46,703 nt of DNA from Myxococcales bacterium (GTDB lineage Bacteria > Myxococcota_A > Polyangia > GCA-2747355), in contig JAGQIK010000506.1 of NCBI GenBank assembly GCA_020431405.1, positions 1-46,703 of the forward strand, written 5' to 3'. The position numbers and the translations under genes are program-made. Numbering within the stretch: the first letter of the stretch is position 1; every line of letters begins with the position of its first letter. The notes under the pieces were generated by a model, which had not been told where the DNA came from, searched no databases, and was given only the letters and a program-made list of their open reading frames with translations. This document shows, in pieces, positions 32,067 through 40,455 of this stretch.

Positions 32067-33002
32067 ATGAGCACTAGCGCCATCGCCGTGATCGTAGACC
32101 ACGCCGCCCGCGCGCGTCAGACCGCGCGGCTGTTGCAGGCGGCGGGCATGCGCACCGAGGTCGCCGAGGGCGGCATCGACGGCCTGATGCTGGCCGACGA
32201 ATGCGCCTTCGTGTTGGCTCCGATCTCGGCGCTTCAGGCGCTCGATACGCTGACGGCGTCACGCGGCGTGCCGCTGCTGCTGATGCGCGACGAGGGCGAC
32301 CCGACGCACATCGCGGCGGCGGCCGAGACGGCGAGCGTGGGCGGGCTGATCGGTCTACGTTATCCAGGTGCCGCGCCGCGCGCCTGGGAGCTGCTCTCGC
32401 TGGCGCGCCGCTTGCGCTCGAGCGAGCCGCCGCCGGTGCGCGCGCCGCTGAGCTGGGGCGCGACCTACAGCGAGACGGAGCTGTCGCGAACCGCGCAGCG
32501 CGACGCGCTCACGACGCAGGTCGAACAGTACGCCGAGCCGCTGGTCGGGCCGCGCAAGGCGGGGCGCCTCGCCGAGGTCGCCCACGAGCTGATCATGAAC
32601 GCGATGTACGACGCCCCGGCCGACGCGCAGGGGCGCCCGCTGTTCGCCGCCGACCGCAAGGCCGACATCACGCTCGAGCCGGCGCAGCGGCCGCGCTTCG
32701 GCTACGGCTGCGACGGCGAGCGCTTCGTGCTCTCGGCACGCGATCCGTTCGGACGTCTTTCGCGCAAAGACTTCTTCGGCGGCCTCGCGCGCGGCGTGGG
32801 CAAGGGCAGGCTCGATACATCGGGCGGCGGCGCGGGCCTCGGCTTCACGCTGATGCACGACGGCGGCACGCTGCTGTTTGCCGACGTGGTGCCGGGCAAG
32901 CTGACGCAAGTGGTGGTGGTGCTCGAGCTCGACGTGCCGACGCGCGAGCTGCGCACCCTGCCGCGCTCTCTGCACTACTTCGAGCACAGGTCGGCGGCTT
33001 GA
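32067..33002 (+). CDS. Pseudo-receiver/HATPase protein, RsbW-like
   Basis: A 311-residue cytosolic protein. Residues 1-120 look like a response-regulator receiver (AIAVIVDHAARARQTARLLQAAGMRTEVAEGGIDGL) but lack the phospho-acceptor: the segment that should hold Asp reads FVLAPIS. Residues 150-290 are a GHKL ATPase domain: N box HELIMNAMYDAP (E174, N178), G1 box RDPFGRL (D226), G2 box SGGGAGLGF (252-260). There is no HisKA or dimerisation domain with a phospho-accepting His, so it resembles anti-sigma kinases such as RsbW. It would pair naturally with the STAS proteins and PP2C phosphatase encoded upstream. Its stop overlaps the TldE gene's TTG start. Confidence 0.78.
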   Translation: MSTSAIAVIVDHAARARQTARLLQAAGMRTEVAEGGIDGLMLADECAFVLAPISALQALDTLTASRGVPLLLMRDEGDPTHIAAAAETASVGGLIGLRYPGAAPRAWELLSLARRLRSSEPPPVRAPLSWGATYSETELSRTAQRDALTTQVEQYAEPLVGPRKAGRLAEVAHELIMNAMYDAPADAQGRPLFAADRKADITLEPAQRPRFGYGCDGERFVLSARDPFGRLSRKDFFGGLARGVGKGRLDTSGGGAGLGFTLMHDGGTLLFADVVPGKLTQVVVVLELDVPTRELRTLPRSLHYFEHRSAA

Positions 33003-34381
33003 GCGGCGCGGGCGGGGACGGCTCGAGCGACGCGGGGGCGCGGGCGCTGGGCACGCTCGTCGACGACCCGCTCGACGAGGCGCTGCTCGAGCGCGCCGGC
33101 GAGGAGCTCTCGCGGCGCGGCGCTGACAACTGGGAGGTGTTCGCCGCCTACGGCCGCTCGACGGCGGTGGCGGCGCGCAGCGAGGGGCGCATCGAGGCAT
33201 CGCTCTCCGATGGCGCGGGGCTGGGGCTGCGCGTGCTGGTCGGCGGGCGGCCGGGCTTCGCCTTCGCCGGCTCGCTGTCGTGGGCGGCGGTGCAGGCAGC
33301 TTGCGGGCTGTGCATCGAGTCGGCGCAGCTGATGGAGGTCGACGAGCACGTCTCCTTCGCCGAGCGCTCGCTCGACGACACGCGCCCGCTCGACGTCTAT
33401 CACGCCGAGCTGCTGCAGCTGTCGCTCGAAGAGCAGGTCGAGATCGCGCGCGCGCTCGCCATCGACGCGGCGCGCCAGGCGCAGGTCGAGGCGCTCTATC
33501 TCGACAACAGTGTCTACTTCGAGCGGCTCGTCACGTCGGCGGGCGCTCGCTTCAGCGCGCGCTCGACCACGCAGACTTACGAGGCCTGCATGCTGGCGGG
33601 CGCCGGCGGTGATCGCGGCCGAGGCCACAGCTACGGCATCAGCAGCCGCGCGCTGGATCTGGCGGCGCTGACGCGCGAGGCCTCGCAGCAGGCCAACGCG
33701 ATGGTCGACGCGGGCCCGGTAGCGAGCGGACGCTACGACGTGGTGCTCGCCCCGGCCATCGTCGAGGATCTGCTGTCTGACCTGTGCTACGCGCTGTCGG
33801 GCTACGAGGCGCTGGCGGGCCGCACGATGTTTGCCGAGCTCGTCGGCGAGCGCGTGGGCAGCGACCTCATCGATCTCGTCGACGATCCGCTCGATCCGCG
33901 CCTCGGCTTCGCGCGCTATGACCACGAGGGCACGCCGCACCAGAAGGTCGCGCTGATCAGCGGCGGCGTGCTGCAGACGCTGCTCTACGATCGCAGCACC
34001 GCGTCTCGAGCTGGCGTGGCCAACACGGCACACGCCGAGCGCGGCAGCTACGAGAGCCCGCCGACGCCCGGTGTCTCGGCGCTGCGCCTGGCGCCGGGTG
34101 ATCGCAGCGTCGACGAGCTGCTCGCCGAGATGGGAGACGGGCTGCACCTCGTCGACACCACCGACGTCGAGATCGATGCCAGCAGCGGCGAGCTGTCGGC
34201 GGGCGCGTCGGGTTTTGTCGTGCGCCACGGCCAGCGTGCCGAGCCGCTCGACGGCATCGTGCTCTCGGCCTCCATCGTCGATCTGCTCTGCAGCGTGCGC
34301 GCGGTGGGCAGCGACCTGCGCTACAGCGGCTTCGCCACGCCGAGCCTGCTCGTCGAGGGCCTCGAGGTGGCGGGCACATGA
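32999..34381 (+). CDS. pmbA: TldE/PmbA-family metalloprotease subunit
   Basis: A 460-residue member of the TldD/PmbA (U62) family and, like TldE, without the HExxxH zinc motif; it would be the non-catalytic partner. Recognisable segments are the N-terminal VFAAYGRSTAVAARSEGRIEASLSDG, VVLAPAIVEDLLSDLCYALSG, PRLGFARYDHEGTPHQKVALISGGVLQTLLYDRSTASRAG and the terminal SGFVVRHGQRAEPLDGIVLSASIVDLL. The start is a TTG overlapping the HATPase stop (TTGA); no ATG or GTG lies nearby. It overlaps tldD by 4 nt, the classical pair. TldD-TldE degrades or matures unfolded peptides such as microcin precursors and CcdA in E. coli. Confidence 0.85.
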   Translation: MSGAGGDGSSDAGARALGTLVDDPLDEALLERAGEELSRRGADNWEVFAAYGRSTAVAARSEGRIEASLSDGAGLGLRVLVGGRPGFAFAGSLSWAAVQAACGLCIESAQLMEVDEHVSFAERSLDDTRPLDVYHAELLQLSLEEQVEIARALAIDAARQAQVEALYLDNSVYFERLVTSAGARFSARSTTQTYEACMLAGAGGDRGRGHSYGISSRALDLAALTREASQQANAMVDAGPVASGRYDVVLAPAIVEDLLSDLCYALSGYEALAGRTMFAELVGERVGSDLIDLVDDPLDPRLGFARYDHEGTPHQKVALISGGVLQTLLYDRSTASRAGVANTAHAERGSYESPPTPGVSALRLAPGDRSVDELLAEMGDGLHLVDTTDVEIDASSGELSAGASGFVVRHGQRAEPLDGIVLSASIVDLLCSVRAVGSDLRYSGFATPSLLVEGLEVAGT

Positions 34382-35793
34382 GCGGCGACGATCTACTCGC
34401 GGCGCTGTCGCTCGACAGCGCGCCGCTTTTGCGCGCGGCGGGCGCGCGCGGCGGCGACTACGCCGAGCTGTTCGCCGAGGCGCACGAGGTGCGCTACGTC
34501 GTGATCGATGACGGGCGCATCGAGCGCGTCACCGCCGGCAGCGAGATCGGTATCGGCGTGCGCGTGCTGCGCAAAGACCGCGTCGGCTACGCCAGCGGCA
34601 ATGTCGTCACGCAGGCGGCGGCGACCGAGCTCGCGCAGGCAGCCGCCACCGCGGCGCGCGCCGCCTCGGGCACGCAGGACGGCCCAGCTCAGCACATCGC
34701 CGCGTCGCGCGCGCAGCCCGTCGAAGCGGCGACAGCGCTGTCTCGCGAGCCCAACGGGCTGAGGGCGCTGCGCGACATCGCGCAGGCGGCCGAAGCGGCG
34801 GCGCGTGCGGCGGGCAAGGAGATCACGCAGGTCGCCGTCACCGCCATCGAGGGCCTGCGTACGGTCGCCATCGCAGCGAGCGATGGCCGCTACGTCGTCG
34901 ACGTGCAGCCAGCGGCGCGCGTTTCGGTGACGGCGACGGCGACGCGCGGCGAGCGTCTGCACTCGCGCATGCAGCCGCTCGCCAATCGCGGCTTCGACGC
35001 CATCGACATCGCCTCGGCCGAGCGCACCGGGCGTCTCGCCGCCGAGGCCGCGCTGCTGGCGCTGCGCGCGCGTCGTGCGCCGTCGGGCTCGATGCCGGTG
35101 GTGCTCTCGTCGAGCGCCGGCGGCACGTTCATCCACGAGGCGCTCGGCCACGGCCTCGAAGCCGACGCGGTCTATAGCGACGCGAGCATCTACGCCGGGC
35201 GTATCGGCGACGTGGTCACCTCGCCGCTGCTGTCGGTGGTCGACGACGCGACCATCGGGCAGCGCGGCTCCTACGGCTGCGACGACGAAGGCACGCCAGC
35301 CGAGCGCACCGTGCTGGTCGACGGCGGCGTGCTGCGCAGCTACCTGTTCGACCTTCTGCACGCACGCGCGATGGGTGCGCGCTCGACCGGCAACGGCCGG
35401 CGCGAGACCTACGAGGACGCGCCGATCCCGCGCATGTCGAACATCTTTATCGTGCCGGGCGCAGGTGATCCCGAGGCGATCGTGCGCGACACGCACAGCG
35501 GGCTTTTTGTCACACGGATGGGCGGCGGCGAGGTCGACGCCGCCAGCGGCGACTTCGTCTTCGACGTTAGCGAGGGCTACGTCATCCGCAACGGCGAGCT
35601 GGCCGAGCCGGTGCGCCGCGCGACCATCGCCGGCAACGGCCCCAAGGTGCTGATGTCGATCGATCGTGTCGGCAGCGACCTCGGCTTCGACGTCGGAAGC
35701 TGCGTCAAGGAAGGGCAGTCGGTGCCGGTATCGGACGCCCAGCCGACGCTGCGCGTGCCGGTGATGGTGGTCGGCGGCTCGGGCGCGGACTAG
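34378..35793 (+). CDS. tldD: TldD-family zinc metalloprotease
   Basis: A 471-residue TldD homologue, the catalytic subunit of the TldD-TldE protease. The zinc motif is FIHEALGHGLEAD (H253, E254, H258), followed by the conserved GRIGDVVTSPLLSVVDD, GSYGCDDEGTPAERTVLVDGGVLRSYLFD and NGRRETYEDAPIPRMSNIFIVPG segments. ATGA overlap with the TldE gene and 4-nt overlap of that gene with the HATPase gene place all three in one operon. Linkage to a partner-switching protein suggests that proteolysis or peptide maturation is part of the same response; this is inference. Confidence 0.9.
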   Translation: MSGDDLLAALSLDSAPLLRAAGARGGDYAELFAEAHEVRYVVIDDGRIERVTAGSEIGIGVRVLRKDRVGYASGNVVTQAAATELAQAAATAARAASGTQDGPAQHIAASRAQPVEAATALSREPNGLRALRDIAQAAEAAARAAGKEITQVAVTAIEGLRTVAIAASDGRYVVDVQPAARVSVTATATRGERLHSRMQPLANRGFDAIDIASAERTGRLAAEAALLALRARRAPSGSMPVVLSSSAGGTFIHEALGHGLEADAVYSDASIYAGRIGDVVTSPLLSVVDDATIGQRGSYGCDDEGTPAERTVLVDGGVLRSYLFDLLHARAMGARSTGNGRRETYEDAPIPRMSNIFIVPGAGDPEAIVRDTHSGLFVTRMGGGEVDAASGDFVFDVSEGYVIRNGELAEPVRRATIAGNGPKVLMSIDRVGSDLGFDVGSCVKEGQSVPVSDAQPTLRVPVMVVGGSGAD

Positions 35794-35806
35794 GCGGACG
35801 CGAAGA

Positions 35807-36862
35807 TCACCGCGCGCAGCCCTTCTGCAACAGCTTGCAGACGAGCACGCGCTCGAAGCGCCGCGGCTGCTCGAGCTGCGGCCAGTGGGCCGAGCTGTCG
35901 AACCACACGACCGCCTTGCGCGGAGCGGCGACGCTGGCGGCGTAGGCGACGACGGTCGGCGGCGGGACCTGCAGGTCGTGTCTTCCGATCAGCAAGTAGA
36001 CGGGCATCTCGAAGCGCTTGGCGTCCTTGCTGACGTCCAGCCGCCATAGCTCGGACCACAGCCGCTTCAGCGAGAACAGCGTGGCGCCGCGCGCCGACGG
36101 CGGTAGCGGGTGCTTCGATGCCTTCATGATCTGCGCGAAGCGTCCATAACCGGTCTGCTTGTAGAGGTTGCCCCCGAGGCTGGCGACGAGCTTCATCGTC
36201 TCGAGCAGCTGCGGCAACGAGGGCGGCCGCTTTGCTGCCGGCTTGGCGAAGCGCGCGCTGGCGGCGGCGTTGGATTGGCGTTTGGCGCGCTCGAAGGCCA
36301 GCCTTCGCTGCGCCTCGCCGATCTGCACCAGGTTGGTCACCTGCGCGACGGCCACGTAGGCGTCGAAGAGCTTCGGGTAGCGGGCGGCAGCGAGCGCGCC
36401 GACAACGGTTCCCCAGGAGTGACCGAGCAGAAAGAGGCGGCTGCTTTTGAAGCGCTGCCTGAGCCACAGCGCGAGCTCTTTGCTGTCGCGTACGAAGCGG
36501 TCGACGCTCATGTCGCGCGGCGGCGCGGAGGCGGCGTAGGAGCGGCCGGCGCCGCGTTGGTCCCAATGAACCACGATGAAGTGCCGCTCGAGCGCGGGGC
36601 CGTAGACGTGCGAGAGGGGGATCTCGGAGTTTCCAGGACCGCCGTGAAGCCACAGCAGCAGCGGGAGCGTGGCGTCGTCGCCGCGCGCCAGGATCTGCTG
36701 CGCCACGCCGCCGAGCGTGACCTTCGTCCACAGACGCACCGGCGTCGGCTGCGTGCGCGGCGTCGCGCTCGTCTTGGGCCGCTGCGCGCTGTTGCTGCTG
36801 CTGCATCCGAGCGCGACAGCGGCCGTGCCGACGAAGAGGAGGGTTGCGCGAGTCAGCCGCAT
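35807..36862 (-). CDS. S33-like alpha/beta-hydrolase lipoprotein
   Basis: A 351-residue exported hydrolase resembling prolyl aminopeptidase (S33 family). The signal peptide ends ALGC (Cys20), then a Ser/Thr/Pro linker. HGGPGNSEIP (73-82), the S33 signature oxyanion motif, is followed by VHWDQRGAGRSY, GHSWGT with nucleophile S149, IGRHDLQVPP (acid) and SSAHWPQLEQP (His). The ATG at 36862 gives the signal peptide. A lipid-anchored periplasmic or surface proline iminopeptidase is plausible, but many proteins with HGGPG act on other amides or esters. Confidence 0.8.
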   Translation of the reverse strand: MRLTRATLLFVGTAAVALGCSSSNSAQRPKTSATPRTQPTPVRLWTKVTLGGVAQQILARGDDATLPLLLWLHGGPGNSEIPLSHVYGPALERHFIVVHWDQRGAGRSYAASAPPRDMSVDRFVRDSKELALWLRQRFKSSRLFLLGHSWGTVVGALAAARYPKLFDAYVAVAQVTNLVQIGEAQRRLAFERAKRQSNAAASARFAKPAAKRPPSLPQLLETMKLVASLGGNLYKQTGYGRFAQIMKASKHPLPPSARGATLFSLKRLWSELWRLDVSKDAKRFEMPVYLLIGRHDLQVPPPTVVAYAASVAAPRKAVVWFDSSAHWPQLEQPRRFERVLVCKLLQKGCAR

Positions 36863-36942
36863 CGCGCGCAACGTACCTGCAACGTCTGGTCGCTGCAATA
36901 CGGCGAGGCGGCGGCGCCCGGAGATGGTGTGCGAGCGCGGCG

Positions 36943-37962
36943 CTAGCGCTTGGCGAGGATCTTGGGCAGACAGCGCTGAGCGCAGACGCCGTCGACGCAG
37001 GCGCCGGCGCACTCGAGGTCGCTGCTGCAGCGCTTGCCGCCGGCGAGCGGCGTGATGCAGCGGTTCTGGTAGCAGCGCAGCCCGTCGGCGCAGCCGCCGC
37101 CGGCGCAGCGCTGGCCGAGCGCCGCGAGCCCGGTGCGGCACGTGCCCGCGGCGCAGTGCTGACCGTCGCCGCACTGCACGCTGGTCTTGCAGCGCTTGCC
37201 GAGCGCGATCGAAGGCGCGCACTTGTGGCGGTAGCAGTAGCCCTTGCACTCGGGGTGCGCCGTCTCGGTTGCGTGCTGGCGCGTGTAGACGGCGAGCGGG
37301 TCTACGGCGGTGCCGCAGGTGTGGCCGGCTGCCAGCGCGGGGCCGCAGCGGCCGTGCTCGCGCGGGCCGACGCCGTGACAGCGCAGCGAGCCCTGGCACT
37401 CGAGCGACGAACGACAGCGTGCGCCGCGCGCCAGCCGGCCGTGCAGGATCTTGTCGCAGCTCGCGGGCAGATTGGCGCCCCAGGGGCCGACCCAGTCGCA
37501 GCCCTCGGTGGCCTTGCGCATGTCTTGCTCGCAGCGGCGCACGTCCTTGCTGGCGAGTGTCACGCTGCGCGCGCGCAGCGCCGAGCTGAGCGTGCGAAGG
37601 CACGCGCTGTAGGCGCTGAACCCGGCGCCGCCGCCCTTGCTGCAGCAGGCGCGCTTGCGCTGCGCCGGCAGGCGGTGGACCGCCTCGCAGAGGCGACGCG
37701 CGAGCAGGTGCGTGCGCACGTGACCGTAGAGATCGCCGCCGCGGGCGCTGCGCTTGCGGCCGAGCACCACCGAGCGCTTCTTGAAGCGGTGGATCTTGAC
37801 CGCGCGGCCGAGCGGTCGGGCGACGCTGCTGCTGCTGCTGCTGCTGCTGGCGCGTGCAGCGCGGCTGTTGCTGGCGGTCTCGCGCTGGCAGCCCGGCGCG
37901 GCGCAGAGCAGGGCGGAGCTGAGGGTGATGGTGATCAGGGAGCGCGTGTGGGTCTTGCTCAT
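36943..37962 (-). CDS. Cys-rich (Dickkopf-like repeat) lipoprotein
   Basis: A 339-residue lipoprotein. The signal peptide ends APGC, followed by a Ser8 tract encoded by an AGC microsatellite. The middle holds a helical region with several Cys (about 90-160). From about residue 175 there are repeated Cys units of the form C-x4-6-C-x4-8-C (GARCRSSLECQGSLRCHG, GKRCKTSVQCGDGQHCAAGTC, GQRCAGGGCADGLRCYQNRC, GKRCSSDLECAGACVDGVC), resembling the Dickkopf-like and EB-module repeats common in Myxococcota secreted proteins. All Cys are likely disulfide bonded. AGGAG precedes the ATG. Function unknown, probably extracellular binding. It lies 9 nt after the HupE gene on the same strand. Confidence 0.7.
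   Translation of the reverse strand: MSKTHTRSLITITLSSALLCAAPGCQRETASNSRAARASSSSSSSSVARPLGRAVKIHRFKKRSVVLGRKRSARGGDLYGHVRTHLLARRLCEAVHRLPAQRKRACCSKGGGAGFSAYSACLRTLSSALRARSVTLASKDVRRCEQDMRKATEGCDWVGPWGANLPASCDKILHGRLARGARCRSSLECQGSLRCHGVGPREHGRCGPALAAGHTCGTAVDPLAVYTRQHATETAHPECKGYCYRHKCAPSIALGKRCKTSVQCGDGQHCAAGTCRTGLAALGQRCAGGGCADGLRCYQNRCITPLAGGKRCSSDLECAGACVDGVCAQRCLPKILAKR
37825..37848 (-). repeat. Trinucleotide microsatellite (AGC)8
   Basis: Eight perfect GCT units on the plus strand (AGC on the coding strand) encode the Ser8 tract of the Cys-rich lipoprotein. Slippage would change only the number of Ser residues, not the frame. Confidence 0.9.
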
Positions 37963-37971
37963 GGTGATCTC

Positions 37972-39024
37972 CTAGGCGACGCGGGTGAAGAACCAAAAGA
38001 GGCCGAGGGCGGCAACCGAGGCGCTGGCGACCTGGCGCCCGTGCGCTGCGAGCGTCTCGCGGCGGCGCGCGATCATGACCATCGGCAGCAGCAGCGAGAG
38101 CACGGCCAGCTGGCCGGCTTCGACGCCGAGATTGAAGAGCAACAGCGCCGAGACGGTGCTGCTCGCCGGCAGACCGATCTCGCCGAGGGCGCCGGCGAAG
38201 CCGAAGCCGTGGATCAGGCCGAAGGCGAAGGCGAGCATCCAGCGGCGGTCGCGCTTCTCGGAGGTGTCGCCGCGCCGTAGCGACAGCAGGTTGGCGACGC
38301 CGACGTAGGCGATGGTCAGCGCGATGGCCGGCTCGATGATGCTCGGGCTCGGCGTGAGGATGCCGAGCACGCTCACCGCCAGCGTGACCGAGTGCGCCAC
38401 GGTGAAGGCCGTGATGTAGCCGGCCAGCGCGCGCAGGCGCCCGCCGACGATGATCAGCGCGAAGAGGAACGCGAGGTGATCGAAGCCGAGCAGGATGTGC
38501 TCGATGCCGATGAAGAAGAAGGCGCCCGCGCTGCGGGTGCGCTTGGCGCCCGAGCCGTCGCTCGTGGCGCCGGCGGCGAGCGCCAGCGAGCGCGCAGTCT
38601 TGTAGGCGACGAGCTCGCGCCGCGCCTTGCCCGCGACGAGCGTGGCGAGGTGGCGGTGTCCAGCGGCGAGCTGGTCGAGGAAGTCGAAGCGAAGCGAGAG
38701 GCGCGCGCCGGCGCTTTGGGCCGAGCAGTGAAAGTGCGCGTCGACGGCGACGCCGTCGCGCTCGAGCGCGCGTCGCGAAACGCGCGTAGCGGCACAGCGC
38801 TGGCTGCCGCGCTGCACCACCAGCGCCGCGATCACGCGCCGCGCCGCGGCCTCGCTGCCGATCTCGGCGCCGGCGAAGACCAGCGTGGCCTCGAGGCGGT
38901 CACCGGCGAGCCGGTAGCTGCCGCGCGACAGGCCGATGCGATGCGCCGAGGCGCTGGAAGCAGCGAGCACGGTGACGGTGAAGACGGCGACAGCGCTGGC
39001 GGCGGCGAGCGGCTTAGCGCGCAT
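37972..39024 (-). CDS. HupE/UreJ-family membrane protein
   Basis: A 350-residue membrane protein of the HupE/UreJ-2 type. After a signal sequence comes an extracytoplasmic domain of about 120 residues. The helical core carries the family motifs GIEHILLGFDHLAFLFALI, FTVAHSVTLAVSVLG, FGLIHGFGFAGALGEIGL and LLFNLGVEAGQLAVL. HupE proteins were described as nickel permeases for hydrogenase or urease, but the long extracytoplasmic version occurs widely without those enzymes and none is in this window. Substrate is therefore open. The start overlaps the stop of the TPR lipoprotein gene by 11 nt, and the Cys-rich lipoprotein follows closely, so the three form an operon. Confidence 0.85.
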   Translation of the reverse strand: MRAKPLAAASAVAVFTVTVLAASSASAHRIGLSRGSYRLAGDRLEATLVFAGAEIGSEAAARRVIAALVVQRGSQRCAATRVSRRALERDGVAVDAHFHCSAQSAGARLSLRFDFLDQLAAGHRHLATLVAGKARRELVAYKTARSLALAAGATSDGSGAKRTRSAGAFFFIGIEHILLGFDHLAFLFALIIVGGRLRALAGYITAFTVAHSVTLAVSVLGILTPSPSIIEPAIALTIAYVGVANLLSLRRGDTSEKRDRRWMLAFAFGLIHGFGFAGALGEIGLPASSTVSALLLFNLGVEAGQLAVLSLLLPMVMIARRRETLAAHGRQVASASVAALGLFWFFTRVA

Positions 39025-40333
39025 CGACGAGCCTGCGCGCCTCGACGGCGCCCGTGGCGTCGAACTTCGGGTTGAGCGCCAGCGCCGCGGCGATCAGCGT
39101 GCGGCCCGCGCCGCGCTCGCCCTGCGCCAGCCGGATCGCGCCGGCGTGATAGAGCAGCCGCGCGTCCTTGGTGCCGTGCTTGGTGGCGCGGTCGGCGGCG
39201 GCGCGCGCTTCGTCGTAGCGGCCCGCGCGATAGAGCGCCCAGGCGAGCGTGTCCTCGCTGTAGATGCCGGGGCGCACGCGGCGCTCGGCGCGCGCGAGCG
39301 AGAGCGCCTTGTCGACGGCGATGTTCTTGGTGGCGAGAAACTGCGCCAGCGTGCGGCGGTCGTGGCGGCCGAGGCGCATCAGCTCGGCGCGCGCCTTGTC
39401 GGCCTTGCCGTGGTTGCCGATGCTGCGGTGCACGTCGTGAAGCAGCCAGGCGCTGGTGGCGCTGGGGTTCTTGGCGTGCGCCTGCTCGACCAGCGGCAGC
39501 GCGCCGCGCGCGTCGCCGAGCGCGAGGCGGCAGCGCGCCTTGCCCAGCAGCGCCTTGCTGTAGCCGGGGTAGTAGCGCAGCGCCATGTCGTAGCCCGCCT
39601 CGGCGCCTTCGTAGTCGCCCTGGTGCCAGAACAGCTCGGCGGCCTGCACGAGCACCCACGTTGCCGGCTCGCGATCGCGCTGGCCGATGCCGGCGTCGAA
39701 GGCGTGACGGATGGCGCGCTTGGCCAGGTCGGGCTGGCCCTTGAGGAAGTAGAGATACGACACGCGCGCGTAGGAGGGCAGGTTGGGCTTGAAGCCGACC
39801 ATGCGGTTGATGACCGTCTTGGCCTCGTCGATCTTGCCCAGCTCGACGAGCGCGTCGGCGAGGATGCCGAGCGCCATCGCGTTGCGCGGCGAGCGCTGCA
39901 GCACCGAGCGCGCCAGGCGCGCCGCGGCGCGGAAGCGGTGGTCGGAGAGCAGCACCATGCCCTGCAGGTTGGGCGAGAGCACGTTGTCGGGCTCGAGCGT
40001 GCGGCCGATCTCGGCGCAGGCTTTGGCGTGCAGGTAGTAGCCGGAGTCGCCGCTGGCGCGTGCCTTTCGCGCCCAGGCGTAGCCGAGCAGGATCCAGCGA
40101 TCGAGACGCTTGGGCGTCAGCTTGGCCGACTTCTGGCGCTTGCGGATCATCTTGTCCACCGCGCCGTCACCCTTGACCGGCGCCAGCGCCAGCGTGCGCG
40201 CCTCGCGCAGGGGGTCGACCTTCTTGTCGGTGGCCTGCGTGGTGACCGAGCGCGCCTGCGGCTTGTCGCCGCGCACGCAGCCGCCCATCGCCAGTGCGAG
40301 CGCCGTCAGTGCTGCTGCCCATCGTCGCGTCAT
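39014..40333 (-). CDS. TPR-repeat lipoprotein
   Basis: A protein of about 439 residues: the signal peptide ends MGGC, then a string of TPR repeats (for example NAMALGILADALVELGKIDEAKTVINRMVGFKP, WHQGDYEGAEAGYDMALRYYPGYSKALLGKARCRLALGD, LAWALYRAGRYDEARAAADRATKHG). Two ATGs lie at 40339 and 40333; GGAG sits 6 nt before the second and touches the first, so 40333 is preferred. As first gene of the TPR-HupE-Cys-rich unit it may scaffold that envelope assembly, but no partner is known. Confidence 0.8.
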   Translation of the reverse strand: MTRRWAAALTALALAMGGCVRGDKPQARSVTTQATDKKVDPLREARTLALAPVKGDGAVDKMIRKRQKSAKLTPKRLDRWILLGYAWARKARASGDSGYYLHAKACAEIGRTLEPDNVLSPNLQGMVLLSDHRFRAAARLARSVLQRSPRNAMALGILADALVELGKIDEAKTVINRMVGFKPNLPSYARVSYLYFLKGQPDLAKRAIRHAFDAGIGQRDREPATWVLVQAAELFWHQGDYEGAEAGYDMALRYYPGYSKALLGKARCRLALGDARGALPLVEQAHAKNPSATSAWLLHDVHRSIGNHGKADKARAELMRLGRHDRRTLAQFLATKNIAVDKALSLARAERRVRPGIYSEDTLAWALYRAGRYDEARAAADRATKHGTKDARLLYHAGAIRLAQGERGAGRTLIAAALALNPKFDATGAVEARRLVDAR

Positions 40334-40455
40334 GCGCATCTCCGTCCATTGGGGTGTGTGGGGTCGGACGGTGTAAGTACGGCGGCGCGGGCGACGCGGA
40401 TCGGCGCCTGGAGAGAAAAATAACGCAGTGATAATGGTAATTTACGGGCGCATGT

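Noticed and set aside
40430-40455. AT-rich segment as an origin or attachment site
   Set aside because: Only about 25 bp with a short GTAAATTAC palindrome; no DnaA boxes, integrase or duplicated ends.
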